A DNA stretch of 64,000 bases from Diadema setosum (lineage: Eukaryota; Echinodermata; Echinoidea; Diadematoida; Diadematidae), in NCBI GenBank assembly GCA_033980235.1, contig CM067080.1, forward strand, positions 2,899,501 to 2,963,500, written 5' to 3'. This document shows, piece by piece, positions 46,934-59,515 of this stretch. How positions within the stretch are numbered: position 1 is the stretch's first letter; each line of letters opens with the position of its first letter. The notes under the pieces are model-generated. The model saw only the letters and a program-made list of their open reading frames with translations. It did no database searches and was not told the DNA's origin. The position numbers and the translations under genes were made by a program.

Positions 46934-47738
46934 GGTCAATTCCATTGTGACTTATGGGACAAAGTGACAATTTTCGGCAATTTCAAACCAGTATTTTGAG
47001 AAAATAGTTGCATCAAATGCATTTTTCTCAGTTCATGGTTAGATCTATCATATCACAGTTTATGAAAACACCATACTTAGTTTGAAAAGTATCATTGCAT
47101 TACGTACAGCAACAAAAAAATTGCTGTCGTGACTTATGGGACATTAGAGGACCACCGTTTTTCACATGGGAAAGTAAGTTCTGAAATATTCTTACACACA
47201 GAGTCTCTGGAAAGATATTTTCTTTCCTGAATGTAGCAAAGGGTTGGTGCTTACCCTGAGCCAAGTGGTAGGAATATCTACTCATTGGTACAGTAGCAGG
47301 ATAGGGAAAACCAGTGTGACTGATGGGACACAAAAACGTGACTTATGGGACGCTATCAACTACCACATTTTGAGATTGAGAGAATAATATTTACTGATGC
47401 CGAAACAAGTTCTAGAACATCATAAAACCAATCTATGACCAAAGAACATTCAGAAAATAAGCAATCTGAGAATTACACAAGCTGTATTATGGTCATAACA
47501 GTGTATCAGAAATGATACATAAATTCTGCAAAAATTGGCAATTTTCATGAAAAATGAAGGTTTTTCGGACATAACTCCACTCCATGTTCACCGATGTTCA
47601 CAAATGAGGTATCAAAATATCCGTTGTGAAAGGCTGCTTTGAGTAAACAATACCAGATCATCTGATTAAGCTTCATTAATCAGCTATATACTCAATAGTT
47701 TGATTTTCGTGAAATGCAACCTTTCCGTGGAATTGACC
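46934..47738. mobile_element. 805-bp element with TTAC duplication and repeated GTGACTTATGGGAC
   Basis: TTAC at 46930-46933 and 47739-47742 flank the ends GGTCAATTCCATTG and CCGTGGAATTGACC. GTGACTTATGGGAC occurs at 46947, 47129 and 47338, with a one-base variant at 47316. There is no coding frame. It lies in the presumed 5' UTR intron of the zinc-finger gene, 50 bases upstream of the acceptor. Confidence 0.82.
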
Positions 47739-48211
47739 TTACAAGTGTCAGAGATCTTTTCATTTGCAAGATGGCAAGATATTCATTATAGTAGATCACA
47801 TACATTGGTACTGTAACTTTACATACAGCTGTACCCGGTAGCCATTTTTCTTGACATTTGACTGAACTTTTATTGCACATACCCGGCTTCATTGAACAAC
47901 TAAAAACAACCCTTATCCCCCATTTCTTATCTTAAAGAATCAAAAGCAAATATCGACAGGAACCTTAACTGACTAAAGAAGACAAGGGACTGACTTCTGT
48001 CTAGTTGTTTCCTCACAGCATACACTTGTACTAGTTTGTAAATAGGCATTGTTATTGCAAACTTTGTTCTCTAATAACTCTCAACATACCACAAATTGTG
48101 ATAGGGTTTACTTCTTTCAAGCATTACTTCAGTCAGTTTGAGTAAGAATGGATTAAATTTTAGGAAAGACATCTAAACTCTCAACACAACTCAATGTTCA
48201 AGTATCAAGAT

Positions 48212-48562
48212 CAGGGGTGGATGTAGCTTTTTATAAAGGAGGGGGTTGGGGGCGGTATGCGAGGGAGCGTAGTGACCGAGCCCGAACGAGCGGAGCAAGC
48301 GAGGGGGGTAGGGGAGGGTGTGAGAGTGGGGTGTCCCCCCTCCCACAGTAGGGAGAATTTTTGAAAATCTGTGTGTGAAAATGGCCTTTTCTTGCATCTA
48401 AAACACCACTATTTTTGGTATAGAGGTCATTGCCATAAATAGAAAAAAATAAAATTACAAGTTTTAAAAAAAAGATATAATAAAAAAAAAAAATGGTCCC
48501 CGGATTTTTTTTTTTTTTTTTTTGGGGGGGGGGGGGTTGCAACCCCCCTCTAGATCCACTTC
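48212..48562. mobile_element. Repeat with GGAGCGTAGTGACCGAGC core and homopolymers
   Basis: The left end TCAGGGGTGGATGTAG mirrors the right end CTCTAGATCCACTTCTGA. It contains AACGAGCGGAGCAAGCGAGG, G/C-rich text, an 18-19 base T run and a 12-base G run (48505-48536). This repeat style is common in marine invertebrate genomes. A second G-rich stretch follows at ~48722-48770. Confidence 0.7.
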
Positions 48563-49391
48563 TGAAGATAATGGAGGCAAAAACTACATGTAACAACAGC
48601 ATTAATGTTAGGGAAAGGGGACACCAACATGGACTCCAGACAAAACAGAACATGCATTATCAGGGAGGGGCTTACAGCAGAACAAAGGAAACAAAATGGG
48701 TACATTCTAGGTAGGTAAAAGCAGGGGGCCAATCAGAAAAGGAGGGCAAAAGGGGGGGGGGGTGTAGGAAATTGAGTGAGAAAACAAAAGGGAGAGGGAT
48801 TGTGTAGGCCCACTGATGATATTAATGATACCAAAGTCCCTGAATGGGCAGCCTATACCTGTGAAGGATAAAGATGAATGGGGATACAACATCTAACAAG
48901 ATCAGGAACAATATGGCCTAATTGTGAAGGGTAATTAGAATTATAAAGAAAGGGCTGAATAGGATGAGCAAATGGGGGGAGGGGGTGGTTACAAAAAGCC
49001 CAAAAGCTAGCTGGTGTACAAAAGTATGGCAAAAAAAAAAAAGTGTTCCGGTTCAACTAGACCACATCATCATGTGATGTGCCGGGCTCGACACTGCACA
49101 CCGTTTTCTCTGGTACAGTGGTAGCTCATTTAGGCCACTTAAATTCTTTCAATTAGAAATGAGATGTCATTAATATAATTTTTGGGGTTAGAATAAATGC
49201 AAGGCAGCTGGGTACAGTTAAGGAAGAAAAGTTAAAAGAAAATATCAACCTGATTAGACTTCTATGGCTATATAATCCTGCAAGATATTAGATAGTATCA
49301 TCATAGATTGATTCTTAAACCAAGTTTTGATGAAACAAACAATTATGATAACAACTTGATTATAGCTCTAACACTGTTAGCAATTAGACCC

Positions 49392-49658
49392 TACTGTAAA
49401 AGTGGATATTTTCGCACAACTAATTTTTCGCGCTCAGCGGGGTAAAAAGAGTTTCGCATGTTTTTAATTTCGTGGAATCAAGACCTCAACTTCTGGAACA
49501 TATATAGGTCTATGGCAGGCAAAAATATTTGCGTGCTTTTGTTTTCTATGGCCGACAAAAATATTTGCGTGCTTTTATTTTCGGGCTAGTTTCCGATTCT
49601 GGTTGCGCAAAATGCGTGAAAATTTCAACACCGCAAAAATGTCCACTTTTTTTACAGC
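49392..49658. mobile_element. Palindromic repeat family 6, second copy
   Basis: Begins TACTGTAAAAGTGGATATT and ends TGTCCACTTTTTTTACAG. AAAAATATTTGCGTGCTTTT occurs twice inside (~35-base duplication). Confidence 0.8.
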
Positions 49659-49999
49659 AGATCTACCAATCAACAGTCTGTTACCATTGGTTTACTGTTC
49701 TTCATCCTTGTGCATCCTAGTCTACTTGACCTAACGTTAGTGTTTAGTAGTGATACGTGCAAAAAGCCAACGACTAACGCCGGTGTTAATTACGCTAGCT
49801 AACGTTAGTTGATGGGATCAAACATTGGACCCCTCACTGGCGTTTTTGGAAGTTAAAATTTACTTTTGTAATGGTACTGTGAACTCAGTTACTGGTTGGA
49901 GAACTGAAATTACGGTCTAAACTACTAGTACTTCACCTAATGTACGTACACAAGGCCAACATTTGCAAGAAGGAAAGCACTAAATTAAATAATAAGCAG

Positions 50000-51370
50000 A
50001 TTAAATTTAGTTGTTGTTGTTGTTGTTGTTTTCTTTAGTCTTGTGTCGTGGAGAAACGACATCGACACTCATCATTTCCAGATGTACGAGCATTCTAACG
50101 GACTCACGCGATATTTGCTGCAGTTTCTTCATCGTGTAGGAACGGTGGCGATCGGAATCCCGAATTTTGTCCAACCAACTTGGATCTGTTGTGTTGTTGT
50201 CTTGTCTAAAGCCACGGTCGTACAACTGTGTAGCGTAGCACACAGCATGCATGCACCATATACCAGCGGCACTGTACCGACTGTGTAGGCTGATGCCAGC
50301 TTGTTGCACGGCGGCTCTCACAACTCAATACTGACTTTATTGAATCGGCGGTCTAGCGCACCCGGTACCATGCAGCGATGTGACAGTGCTTTTCGTTCTC
50401 TAAGACTGGGCAACTCCATTGGCAACTGGATTGTTTTATGAAATTGGTGAGATATTTTTATTACGATACAAATAGGAAGCTTTGGTAGTAGACAATCTCA
50501 ATATTGTTAATATTGCCGGTATTTCCTGTGCACCCATCTCGCATATTAAAACACGTACTGAATTACCCCACTTAAGAATGGAGGTGTCTAGACGTACACA
50601 GACGTCATAGGTCAAAGTTGACAGAGGGAAAACCCGAAAGAGAGGAGTCTATCGGAACGTGACTGACGTTGACTGACGGAACAATATCTGGTAATTACTG
50701 CCTTTTGACCAGTTTTAGCTATCTAAAATCACTTTAAGTATCCAGTATTCTATCATAGTAAATACTACTAATGCTAATGTAGATATGATGTATTTTCTGT
50801 AACATGTGAACTGATTAATTCACCTCCGAAGACAGCTGCCCGCCTACACACCGGACAACGATCTGCACTGCCCTGGTCTAGCATAGCGGGGTGTCGTGTT
50901 TGGACGTTTAGGTAGCGGCTCGCCTCGGGCTAAGAAACAGTTTGTGTATGCACCCAGTGCAGGGAACGTCCTTTCAGAAATAAACCCGGCGCATACGGTA
51001 TGGCATTCACTGGTCAGCGATAGATAGTAGGCCTACATGTACTAATAAGCTACAACTACTACTAACGTGTAGTCTGAAGCCAAGGAAGGTTCTCGAGCAT
51101 ACAGACAGTATTAATAACTATTATGCAGATGCGATGCTGTGTCACCATGTGAAGAAAAGTCCCTGAACCTGTGCTGTAGCTGAGACAGACCTAACTATGC
51201 ACAGCCCAGTCGCTGTATAAATAGCGACCGGCGTCTGGTCGGGCTAAGACAGATCTTTGGTTGTAAAACTTGTTTCTGACTGAACTCAAAATCTAAACTG
51301 TGTAACCTAGGGCCAGGGTAGTGTGCACTGTAGCGTAGGTTAGACTGCGCTATATGCGCTATGCAACGCT
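50000..51370 (-). promoter_or_regulatory. CpG-richer region, candidate zinc-finger gene promoter
   Basis: CpG density rises (TCGGCGGTCTAGCGCACCCG, CTAGCATAGCGGGGTGTCGT) in an AT-rich background, 3-4 kb upstream of the zinc-finger ATG. That fits a TATA-less start and non-coding first exon joined to 46883. Divergent transcription to the right is equally possible. The exact start and donor are not determined. Confidence 0.35.
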
Positions 51371-51377
51371 GCGCTAA

Positions 51378-51610
51378 GGCCCGAATTCACAAGGGTGGTT
51401 TAAATCTAAACCATTGTTTGTGCAAATTGTAGAGTCTAAGATAGCTAGAGATTGCGTATGCCAACAGACATCCAATTGCAATATATCCACAGTAGCAAAC
51501 AGCCATTGATACCTGCATGGAAAAGGTACGCCTATTTCACGCTTATTTTACACCATGGTTTTGATTTGTACCAGGTTCTGAGGTTAAACCACCTTCGTGA
51601 ATTCGGGCCC
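51378..51610. mobile_element. 233-bp MITE (GGCCCGAATTCAC ends)
   Basis: The left end GGCCCGAATTCACAAGGGTG mirrors the right end CACCTTCGTGAATTCGGGCC, with the inner TGGTTTAA/TTAAACCA also inverted. It has no coding content. Confidence 0.88.
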
Positions 51611-51741
51611 ATGATACGAGTCTTGTTGAGGCACTAGTGCAGTTTCACACCAGGTGCCTAGGCTTTAAATTCCACTGTTTTATGGCAACCAAAAAAAAAT
51701 CAATGTTTTGCCCAATGTTAAATGTTGTGTCTTCGTAACTG

Positions 51742-52150
51742 TTGAACTGTCTTTGCTATGATTTGTCATTCCCTTCATCTGCCTTTTTGCCTTCCTCTCC
51801 AAATCTTTGTCTTCTCACATCCTTCTTTCTTTCGTTTTCAATAACTATCTTTATTTTGTTCTTGCTTCCTTTCTTTATGAACCCATCTGTCTCTTCTTTC
51901 CTTCCTGTGTTCTTTTCCTTTTCATCTTTAAGACTACTTTCTATTCTAACAATCTGTTTATTTCTTATTTTTGTATTTTTAGTGCTCTATGTTCATAAAC
52001 ATTTACAATGTATTTTCTTTGTCCTTTCTCTTTCTACATGTTTTCCCATCTGTTCTCTCATCTTAGCTCTCTTCTCCCTCCTCTGTCTCCCCTCTCTTTC
52101 TCTTTATAAACGTCTATTTATTATTTATGTTATTTTACTATTTTTCAAGA
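51742..52150 (+). repeat. Long pyrimidine-rich tract
   Basis: Strong T/C bias on the plus strand (CTTTCTTTCGTTTTCAATAA, CTCTCTTCTCCCTCCTCTGT) produces a 175-codon open frame of Phe/Leu/Ser without protein-like features. Not called as a gene. Confidence 0.6.
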
Positions 52151-52299
52151 TCAACGTAAAATCACATTCTTATTTCATTCAAATGCACACACAGCACAAA
52201 ACGACAACTTACCTCGAATCATTCACTTCATATCAAACAACAACGACTGCAAGACTTGGTACAAGCTAAGGGAAAGGGAATTTATAAAGAACAATGGAA

Positions 52300-54360
52300 G
52301 ATACCATAGAAAAACTTGTTGTGATCGCTGTGGTATCACTACATTCAGATCAAACTGTCGACTGTATTGAGCACTGCCATGAGAAAGTGTACTATTGAGT
52401 TTGACATGAAATACATGTACTTTAGTAAAGGCAAATTATTGTAACCTAGGATGGTAATGGAGCCATAATGCAGGTAGCCATACATAATATGTATTTTGAA
52501 TTACACTGTAATGCTGCGCTTGCGATTGACAGTTTTTACCATTAGAAATGCAAATTTTGCCCCATGAGCATTGCCTAATGGCTCAGCATGGTTTGTAATG
52601 CCGAATTTATGTGTTAAGCAATCGGTTTCATGCAAGTAAAGCATAAGATTTGAAGTAGAATTAAAGTTTGTAAAATACTGTAAATAATACCTAGAGCATG
52701 TAACTTGTACAAAGGATGTCTCAATGAAAGTGCACAGGTCCTTGTCAGACACTGTGCTGTGTACAATGTATGTCTTCTGGTGTAACTAAATTTCATGTAA
52801 TTTATGGTCAATACAATATAAAGATCATGGACATGGACATGTACAAGTAGGCCACTGAATATTTTTCATGTCTTGTTTTGTTGGTTTTTGAAGGATCATC
52901 CTTAGTTACTAAGCATGTATTGTAATAATTTTCAAACAGTCTCCAATAAGGAAAGTTACATTGTCACTTTGCAGTGGAGAATTTAGTTCATTTTTAAAGT
53001 AGTCAGTTGTAAAAGTGTGCTTCTGTCAACTTTGTGTTTGGGTGTTGTTGTTTGCTGAACAGTCCAGAAGAACATTGTATTCCTAGGCTGCATCTGTAGA
53101 TCAAAGACATTTTTTTTTCCCCCAGTGGATCTTCTGAAGGTCAATAATCACTTGAGAGAAATTTATTTTTCAGTTGTTAGTTGCTGTGTTTTTTTAATGC
53201 ATTTATCAAAGTGAAGCAAAGCAAGGAATGATTAGCAACCTGATGTCATGTTTGATAGCTAATCACCAATCTGAGCATCACACACAACATACAGATACTG
53301 ACTGCTTTTTAAGACATTGTCAAAGAATTTCAACCCCATGCTCTGATCTGAGGAGCTTGCCCCAAAGGTCATAACATGGAGGTAAGATACCTTGGGGTAA
53401 TGTTATCAACAATACCCTGAAAAGAAGTGTGCAATAGTGTACAATGTACCACATCAAATGTAAAAATAATGATAATAGAAATGCTTGATTGTGATCATGC
53501 TAGCCATGTCACACAAACGATTTACATCTGAGCTTCCACCTCTTAAAACTGTCGCATTTTGCGATGGTATATAGCACGGTGTTCAATAGAATTCTAGTAG
53601 TTTTATTATCTTTCTTACTCAGTAGTAGGCCATTCAGTTGAAAAACAACAAATTTCAGTGAACATATTTGTATTTTACCTTCTATTCATTCGTAGTACTG
53701 TATGTCTGTTCACCATTACATGTACGTACATGTATGTTACAGAAAAAACATATATTTTGTCAAAAATGCAAATTCCGTATACATGTAGATAGCTTCTTTG
53801 AAGCTGTTTGGGGTCGAGTTATTATCTCTCATTTACAATTGTAAGTGTTCCATAAAGATCACATTGTATTTGGGGTAATGCACGCTGGAAACAAAAAATA
53901 ACTTTACATCCCTGAAGAATATATTTTACCTTGGAAGTAGAGATGTTTATAAGATACAATGTACACGTATGTACATTCCTCAGACACTTGTAATCTAGGT
54001 CTTGATTTAATGAGCCTGCTGTACAGCAACATGCCCAATACAATGTGGTTAATCGTTTGTAATGGATAAGCCAGCCAGAATTTTCAGAAATCTGCCTGTC
54101 AGAATTTCATGCATGAAATGATTTTCCCATTCCAAGGCTCCCATGCTCATTTTGCCTGTTTTCATCGTCACTGAATGATAAAAGTCATACTTACATAGTA
54201 GAAAGAGATGTAAGTTTTAGCTTGAAAATCACAGCATACAAAAATGAATCAATGACTGCCTAAAATTGATTTATACATAGTCGATCTTCAAAAATCTTGT
54301 ACAATGGATAAAAACCTTTCATAGCAATAACTAATAAGTTATTAGTACTATAAATAGTAG
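52300..54360. other. Intergenic, no feature recognised
   Basis: AT-rich sequence with several TGTACATG words. No exon, RNA or bounded repeat supported. Confidence 0.5.
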
Positions 54361-54369
54361 GGTAAATAA

Positions 54370-55226
54370 CAGGCCTCGAATTAACCGATGACCACTGACG
54401 GCCATGGCCGTCGGTGCCCCTCTCGTTGGCCGCAATGCCTTTTTTTCCTTGATCAAAGTTACGGCCAAAAAAAAATGTGCCTTTTTTCTTGTGGCCGTGG
54501 TTCCCTTTTAGAATGAAAGTTATTATTTATGACGTATACATGTAATATGCCCTTTCTCAAAGTCTAGGCCTACACTTTAATAAGCTTGAACAACTTTCCT
54601 GATCTGAAATATCATACCTTCAGTTCACTCGCGTCCCAATATATCTGATTCAAACTCAAAGTATCTTTCCGAGATACGAGACGACGTGTAACGTTAGAAG
54701 TCTACGTACATGTACGCCCGACCGGCTTTTACCGTCCCGACTGCCTCCGCAGCCCAGCGGCCATAGAGTTTAATACTAGCTAGGCAGCGGCGGGCCGGAG
54801 CAAGTGGTCGCAAGCCATGCTAAAAAATGCCAGGCCTGTTGGACGGCTGCGAGCATTGCCATCTCTTTTGCTCTGCATTCATGCCCACATGCTCAAAGCA
54901 AAATGGCGCCGGAAGTGCTCCAAAGCGAGCGCGGCGTACGCGTTGAGAACGTACTGTATTACAGAACCTACATCGTATTGCGTATGGCCTACTGCCTAAC
55001 GTCGTCTGCTGCGGAGAGATCTTATGCGTGCGTGCGCTGCTGGAGTGTAGCAGCACGGTCGATAGCATACAGCTCTATGGGGCATTCACATCACGTTTAA
55101 ATACCCAACATGCCCTTTCCAATGTGGCCTTGGTGCCCCTCTGACTGACCTAAGTGCCCTGGCCTCTTGGAAAAAGTACTCTTTTCTAAATGGCCGTGCC
55201 CCTCCAAAATCCTATTTCGGGGCCTG
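54370..55226. mobile_element. 857-bp element with AAATAA duplication and CpG-rich core
   Basis: AAATAA precedes (54364-54369) and follows (55227-55232) the ends CAGGCCTCGAATTA and TATTTCGGGGCCTG. Sub-terminal GGCCGT/TGCCCCTC words recur at both sides. The core (54660-55080) is CpG-rich and carries unrecognised frames on both strands. The superfamily is uncertain; the CAGGCC ends fit hAT, but the duplication seen is six bases. Confidence 0.75.
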
Positions 55227-55638
55227 AAATAAGAACAGCAAGTATTGTTGGACACTCACTGAGTGAACTTTATATAACTCTAGCTCTATCTGTGAAGGCA
55301 TAAAAAAAGCACCGATGTGGAAGAGAGAGGATATTGCCACTTCATAGAAGCTTGTCACTGAACACAGCATCAAATTCTTCTCCTTTTTTTTTTTCATTTT
55401 GTGAAACTGCTATTGATGTATACATAGATATCAGTCACATCAATGGACATTTGTCATAGATGTACTATATCTGCCCCTGTCAAGCTATTTTAGAGTTTGA
55501 CATGGAAGTGATGCACATGGAGGAAAACAAAACCACATCTGCCAAATTTCCTTGTGATTCTTCAAGAATGGCCATACCTTGTCTAGTGGACAAATCTGTC
55601 AAGTATGCCTGATTTCAGGAAACAAGAAGCTTTATTCT

Positions 55639-56020
55639 TTAAAGGCATAATTTACCATTTGCAGATGAAACAAAAACCCAGGATTAGTGCTTCAGAATAG
55701 TCCTAAAATGTGAGTTAGAGATACATTGTAGAAACAACCATTGTAAAAATTTGAACCAGCATACATGTAATTGATGTTAAGTATTGTTAAATACACAAAA
55801 TGTGAACAATAGTTATAATAAAATCGTTCCCAGATTAAACCATACAGTTATGGTTTATTAAGAAAAATAGTGATATTTCCTTAAATTTTAGGCTTTATTG
55901 TGAAAATTTTATGTGGTAGGATGTTTTGCGATACAACTATACCTACACATTATATGCATCAAATGTGATATCATGAAATTTTTTTAAATCACTGCTCCTA
56001 AAGGTAAACAGGACCTTTAA
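55639..56020 (-). mobile_element. TTAA repeat family 1, inverted copy
   Basis: Begins TTAAAGGCATAATTTACC and ends GGTAAACAGGACCTTTAA, the reverse complement layout of the copy at 9721. It lies between the zinc-finger gene and CCNY. Confidence 0.82.
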
Positions 56021-56455
56021 TCCTTGTATTTCTATCTTTGCAAACACCTGCTCATGGTGATAAATACAAATGAGAGATTGGTATTACCGTGTGTATTATT
56101 TTTGCAATATTTTTTCCCATTTACTGTATTCATGTGCACACAAAAAGGGAAGCAAAATCAGATCTGCCAAATTTCCCTTGTGATTCTACAGTTGCCATCT
56201 ACATAGGCAGGATGACAAACCTGGCATACATTGTACCTGTGCCTAATTTCAGGAAATAAGAAGCTTTATTTTGTAAAACCTTGTCATTCGTAAAAATTAG
56301 CAAACTCCAGTTTATGGTGATGACAGAAGAGGATGGGCAAATTCCTGTCTGTGCAGTATTTTCTCCTTAATTCGTGTAATTATTGAATTTCCAGGGTTGG
56401 CAGACTAGAAAGGATGCACGGACGCATGTACAACGTATTATAGATGCAGAGAGAG

Positions 56456-56488
56456 GTAGACAGACAGACAGACAGACAGAGAGACAGA
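56456..56488 (+). repeat. (GACA)n microsatellite
   Basis: About seven GACA/CAGA units. Confidence 0.9.
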
Positions 56489-56889
56489 GATGACTATCTT
56501 TAAACTTGCTATTGTATTAACATTACCTTGATTCTGCAGGCAGTTCCATAAAAGATGAACTACGTACTCCTTCACTTTTTCCGAGAAAAGCAGAGTAAAT
56601 TCCTGGAACCTGATTTGTTATATCATCACTATAAATGAGATCATCGTCAGATGCATATGTTGTATAAGTACAAATTTACTTAGTACCATTACAGGCATCT
56701 CCCTTTAGCTGTAATGTACAAATGTAGTTCTGTGGATTTTCTCCTTTGATGTATTGTGTAAGAATACTGGCAGCCCCGCAAAACAGTGTAACAACCACGA
56801 AATGGCTGATATTTTAAGAAATCATAAATAATGAAGAAAAATGTATTTCAAAGATTGATAAAAAGAACAGATGTGTTGCATTATTGCAT

Positions 56890-57043
56890 ACTGTAAAACC
56901 AGAAATACTCACGACAGGAAACTTTCGCAAAATGCCACTGACTTCTATGCTTTATATCTATAGACAAACACTTTCGCGAATCTTAGCTCCTTGCAAAATT
57001 TGCAAAAAGTTTCATGCACACATAAATTTCTGGTTCAGCTGTA
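56890..57043. mobile_element. Palindromic repeat family 5, short copy
   Basis: Begins TACTGTAAAACCAGAAA; the interior has TTTCGCAAAATGCC and ACACTTTCGCGAATCTTAGC. The open frame crossing it is not considered a gene. Confidence 0.6.
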
Positions 57044-57479
57044 GTCACCATGGTAATATTGATATGTTTGATGTCCAATGCTATGCAATTTTAGTAACTG
57101 TTTACTCGACTGGGTCTCCAGTGAGCTTGCGTTCAAAGAGAAAAGTAAAGCACCGAGGGGCGTATCACATTCCAGAAACCACTGCATCAGATTTGTCATC
57201 TATTGTTCTTTGATGGTACCTGTACAGTGTGTCCTCAAACCAAAATGAATGCTGTTAGCATTTTCATACAAGTACATTGTACATGAAAACACCACATACA
57301 CACAAAGCTGGCAGCCAATTCCTATTTTGTCTTGTACATACTAGGTAATTCTGAACTACTGTATGTGCATAAGAACCACCCAATGAAGCATTACCAACTT
57401 TTGTGTGTACACTGCTTGCATGGAATAGGGATGTCCCATGTAAAGTGTCAATAATTTGACTTGACATTGAATGCCAGAT

Positions 57480-57832
57480 TTGAAAGGCATAATTTACCAT
57501 TTGCAGATGAAACAAAAACCAAGCATTTAGTGCTTTAAAATAGTTCTAAAATAGTGAGTTAGGGATAGAAACAACCTCTGTAAAAATTTGAGTCCGTATT
57601 TCACAAAATGTGAACAATAGTTGTAATAAAAATGTTTCCAGACTGAACCGTCTACAGTTACGGTTTATTGAGAAAAACACTGTATCTCCATACAATATTT
57701 TAGGCTTTATTGCAAAAATTTTATATGGTAGGATGTTTTGTGATACAACAGACCTACACACCTGTATGCATCAAATGCGATATCTGGAACATTTTTGAAA
57801 TCACTGCTCCCAAAGGTAAACTGGACCTTTAA
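57480..57832 (-). mobile_element. TTAA repeat family 1, second inverted copy
   Basis: Begins (T)TTGAAAGGCATAATTTACC and ends AAACTGGACCTTTAA. One terminal TTAA is mutated to TTGA. It is followed directly by a TTC-rich simple repeat (~57841-57891). Confidence 0.8.
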
Positions 57833-57840
57833 TGGTTTGG

Positions 57841-57891
57841 TTTTTTTTTTTCTTCTTCTTCTTCTTCTTATTCTTCTTCTTCTTCTTTTCA
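57841..57891 (+). repeat. (TTC)n microsatellite
   Basis: T run followed by ~13 TTC units with one interruption. The reverse frame reads as an Arg/Lys-rich artefact. Confidence 0.9.
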
Positions 57892-58371
57892 CTGTGTACA
57901 GTTCATAGCCATCCATTGAACATATTATGAGTTCTGTGGTCATCTTTCAATGGGTAGTGGCATTAGACATGTACATCCCCTATGCACTTTTGTCCTGTTT
58001 CTATTTCAGTTAATGCAGTTTCAAGTTATCTGTTGATCAGTTGAAGTGTCACTGTCTGATACCAGTGACTTCATGAAAATGGTTTCCAAGAAGGCATGTG
58101 CATCATTTCCTGTAAAATTCATAAATATCAGTTATAAATGCATCACGTCCCAATCAGGTTTAGTGTTGGAGGGAAACGTGTTATGATACATGTGTGAAAG
58201 TAGTGCCAAAGACTTTTTGCTATATTTTATACAGTAGGTGTCAATCTACATCATATGAAATTCTTAACTTGTGAGTTGATACACATAATCGCAGTCTGTT
58301 AATCACATCATTTAATTTACCATGCATGACCCAGAAATTTTCATGTGCATAAAAAACCAAAGTTCATAAAA

Positions 58372-58523
58372 GTAAAATGCTTGCAAAAGTGGTTTTATTT
58401 TTCTACATTGTGAATTACAATTGTAAATGCAGTGGCAATTCGTAAAAGTTTAATGCCATGAAAAAGGCTGTCGGCTCCAAATCCTAAAAGTTTCAGGCCA
58501 GAATGCTTCTAGTTTTACAGTAG
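58372..58523. mobile_element. Palindromic repeat family 5, diverged copy
   Basis: Contains AAAAAGGCTGTCGGCTCCAA and ends CTAGTTTTACAGTA, matching the family's right end. Confidence 0.6.
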
Positions 58524-58529
58524 ACTGTA

Positions 58530-59490
58530 TTCATTCTTGGAAATTACCACTCTGTCTCTTGATCTGTGATCTTTGCATAAGAAATGTGCATTCACTGTGT
58601 GTGATTTGGAAATAAGACATTTGTTTGAAAGACATCAAGGTGTCCCATGCTCTTTGCATGTTGAGATAGCTACCCCTCTTTATAGTGAAGGGACAAAAAT
58701 GCAAGCTGATATTTTACACTGACATTTGATTTTAATGAAGCATCCCCAGTGATTCCAAGATCCACATCCCCGCAGAGGATTTTTTACTACAAAGAAACAA
58801 AAGCAGGAAATATTTTGAAGCAAAAGAGGATTAATGAAATGTTGGCAAACTTCTCATCAGTAGAACAAGTTATGACAGTGACAGAATAACACAGTGCATT
58901 CCACAGGAACAACAGCAATGCGGGGCATCCCCTTGTTACGTATCATGTGATATTGCTGGTTTATATTGCACTTCTTTTACATTCTGCCCATCTGCCAAGT
59001 GCAATGTTGGTTGAATTTTCTCAACTGTGCCAAATGTTGAACAAACATATTGAGTGGCCCTTTTATAAAATGCATAAATTATGTTTAATAGTGGTGAAAT
59101 TCCACGTGAAATTGCAAGTACACCTAATTTGGTACGTTGTAAATTAGAACAGCTATGGATTATACAGCGAAGCCATAGTGGTATCTCCTCAGAACTAGCA
59201 CCTCAATTGCCATTGATGTTTATATGCTACACAGTTTAATACTGGTAGTTGTTGTACAGAAAAGAATCATTACCAATTTGTTGTTCTCTTCCGCCCCTGA
59301 AGTCTTCTCAGGTATGTGCAATGGGATACATGTACTTTGACTTCCTTTGAAAGCAACTACCATGGCATATATTCCATGTCAAAGGGAAACAATACATTTA
59401 GTAAGTCGTACTTCCCGTAACAAAAATATTCATGTTCCTTCACTGTATGTCTCTGAATGTGTACATGTTTGTCTTGTGATCCTTTTTGAT
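58530..59490. other. CCNY upstream flank, no feature recognised
   Basis: AT-rich and not CpG-enriched. No second exon or core promoter motif could be supported. TTTTTGATTGGCAG just before 59497 could be an acceptor, which would put the CCNY transcription start further upstream. Confidence 0.4.
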
Positions 59491-59515
59491 TGGCAGTGCT
59501 CAGTAGTACCTGAAA

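Noticed and set aside
51742..52269. Plus-strand 175-codon hydrophobic open frame
   Set aside because: It arises from a pyrimidine-rich tract; composition is Phe/Leu/Ser/Ile with no family resemblance.
56884..57213. Plus-strand 109-codon frame ending TASDLSSIVL
   Set aside because: The first half is a family 5 palindromic repeat; the second half (SLRSKRKVKHRG) is not recognised and lacks a convincing exon boundary.
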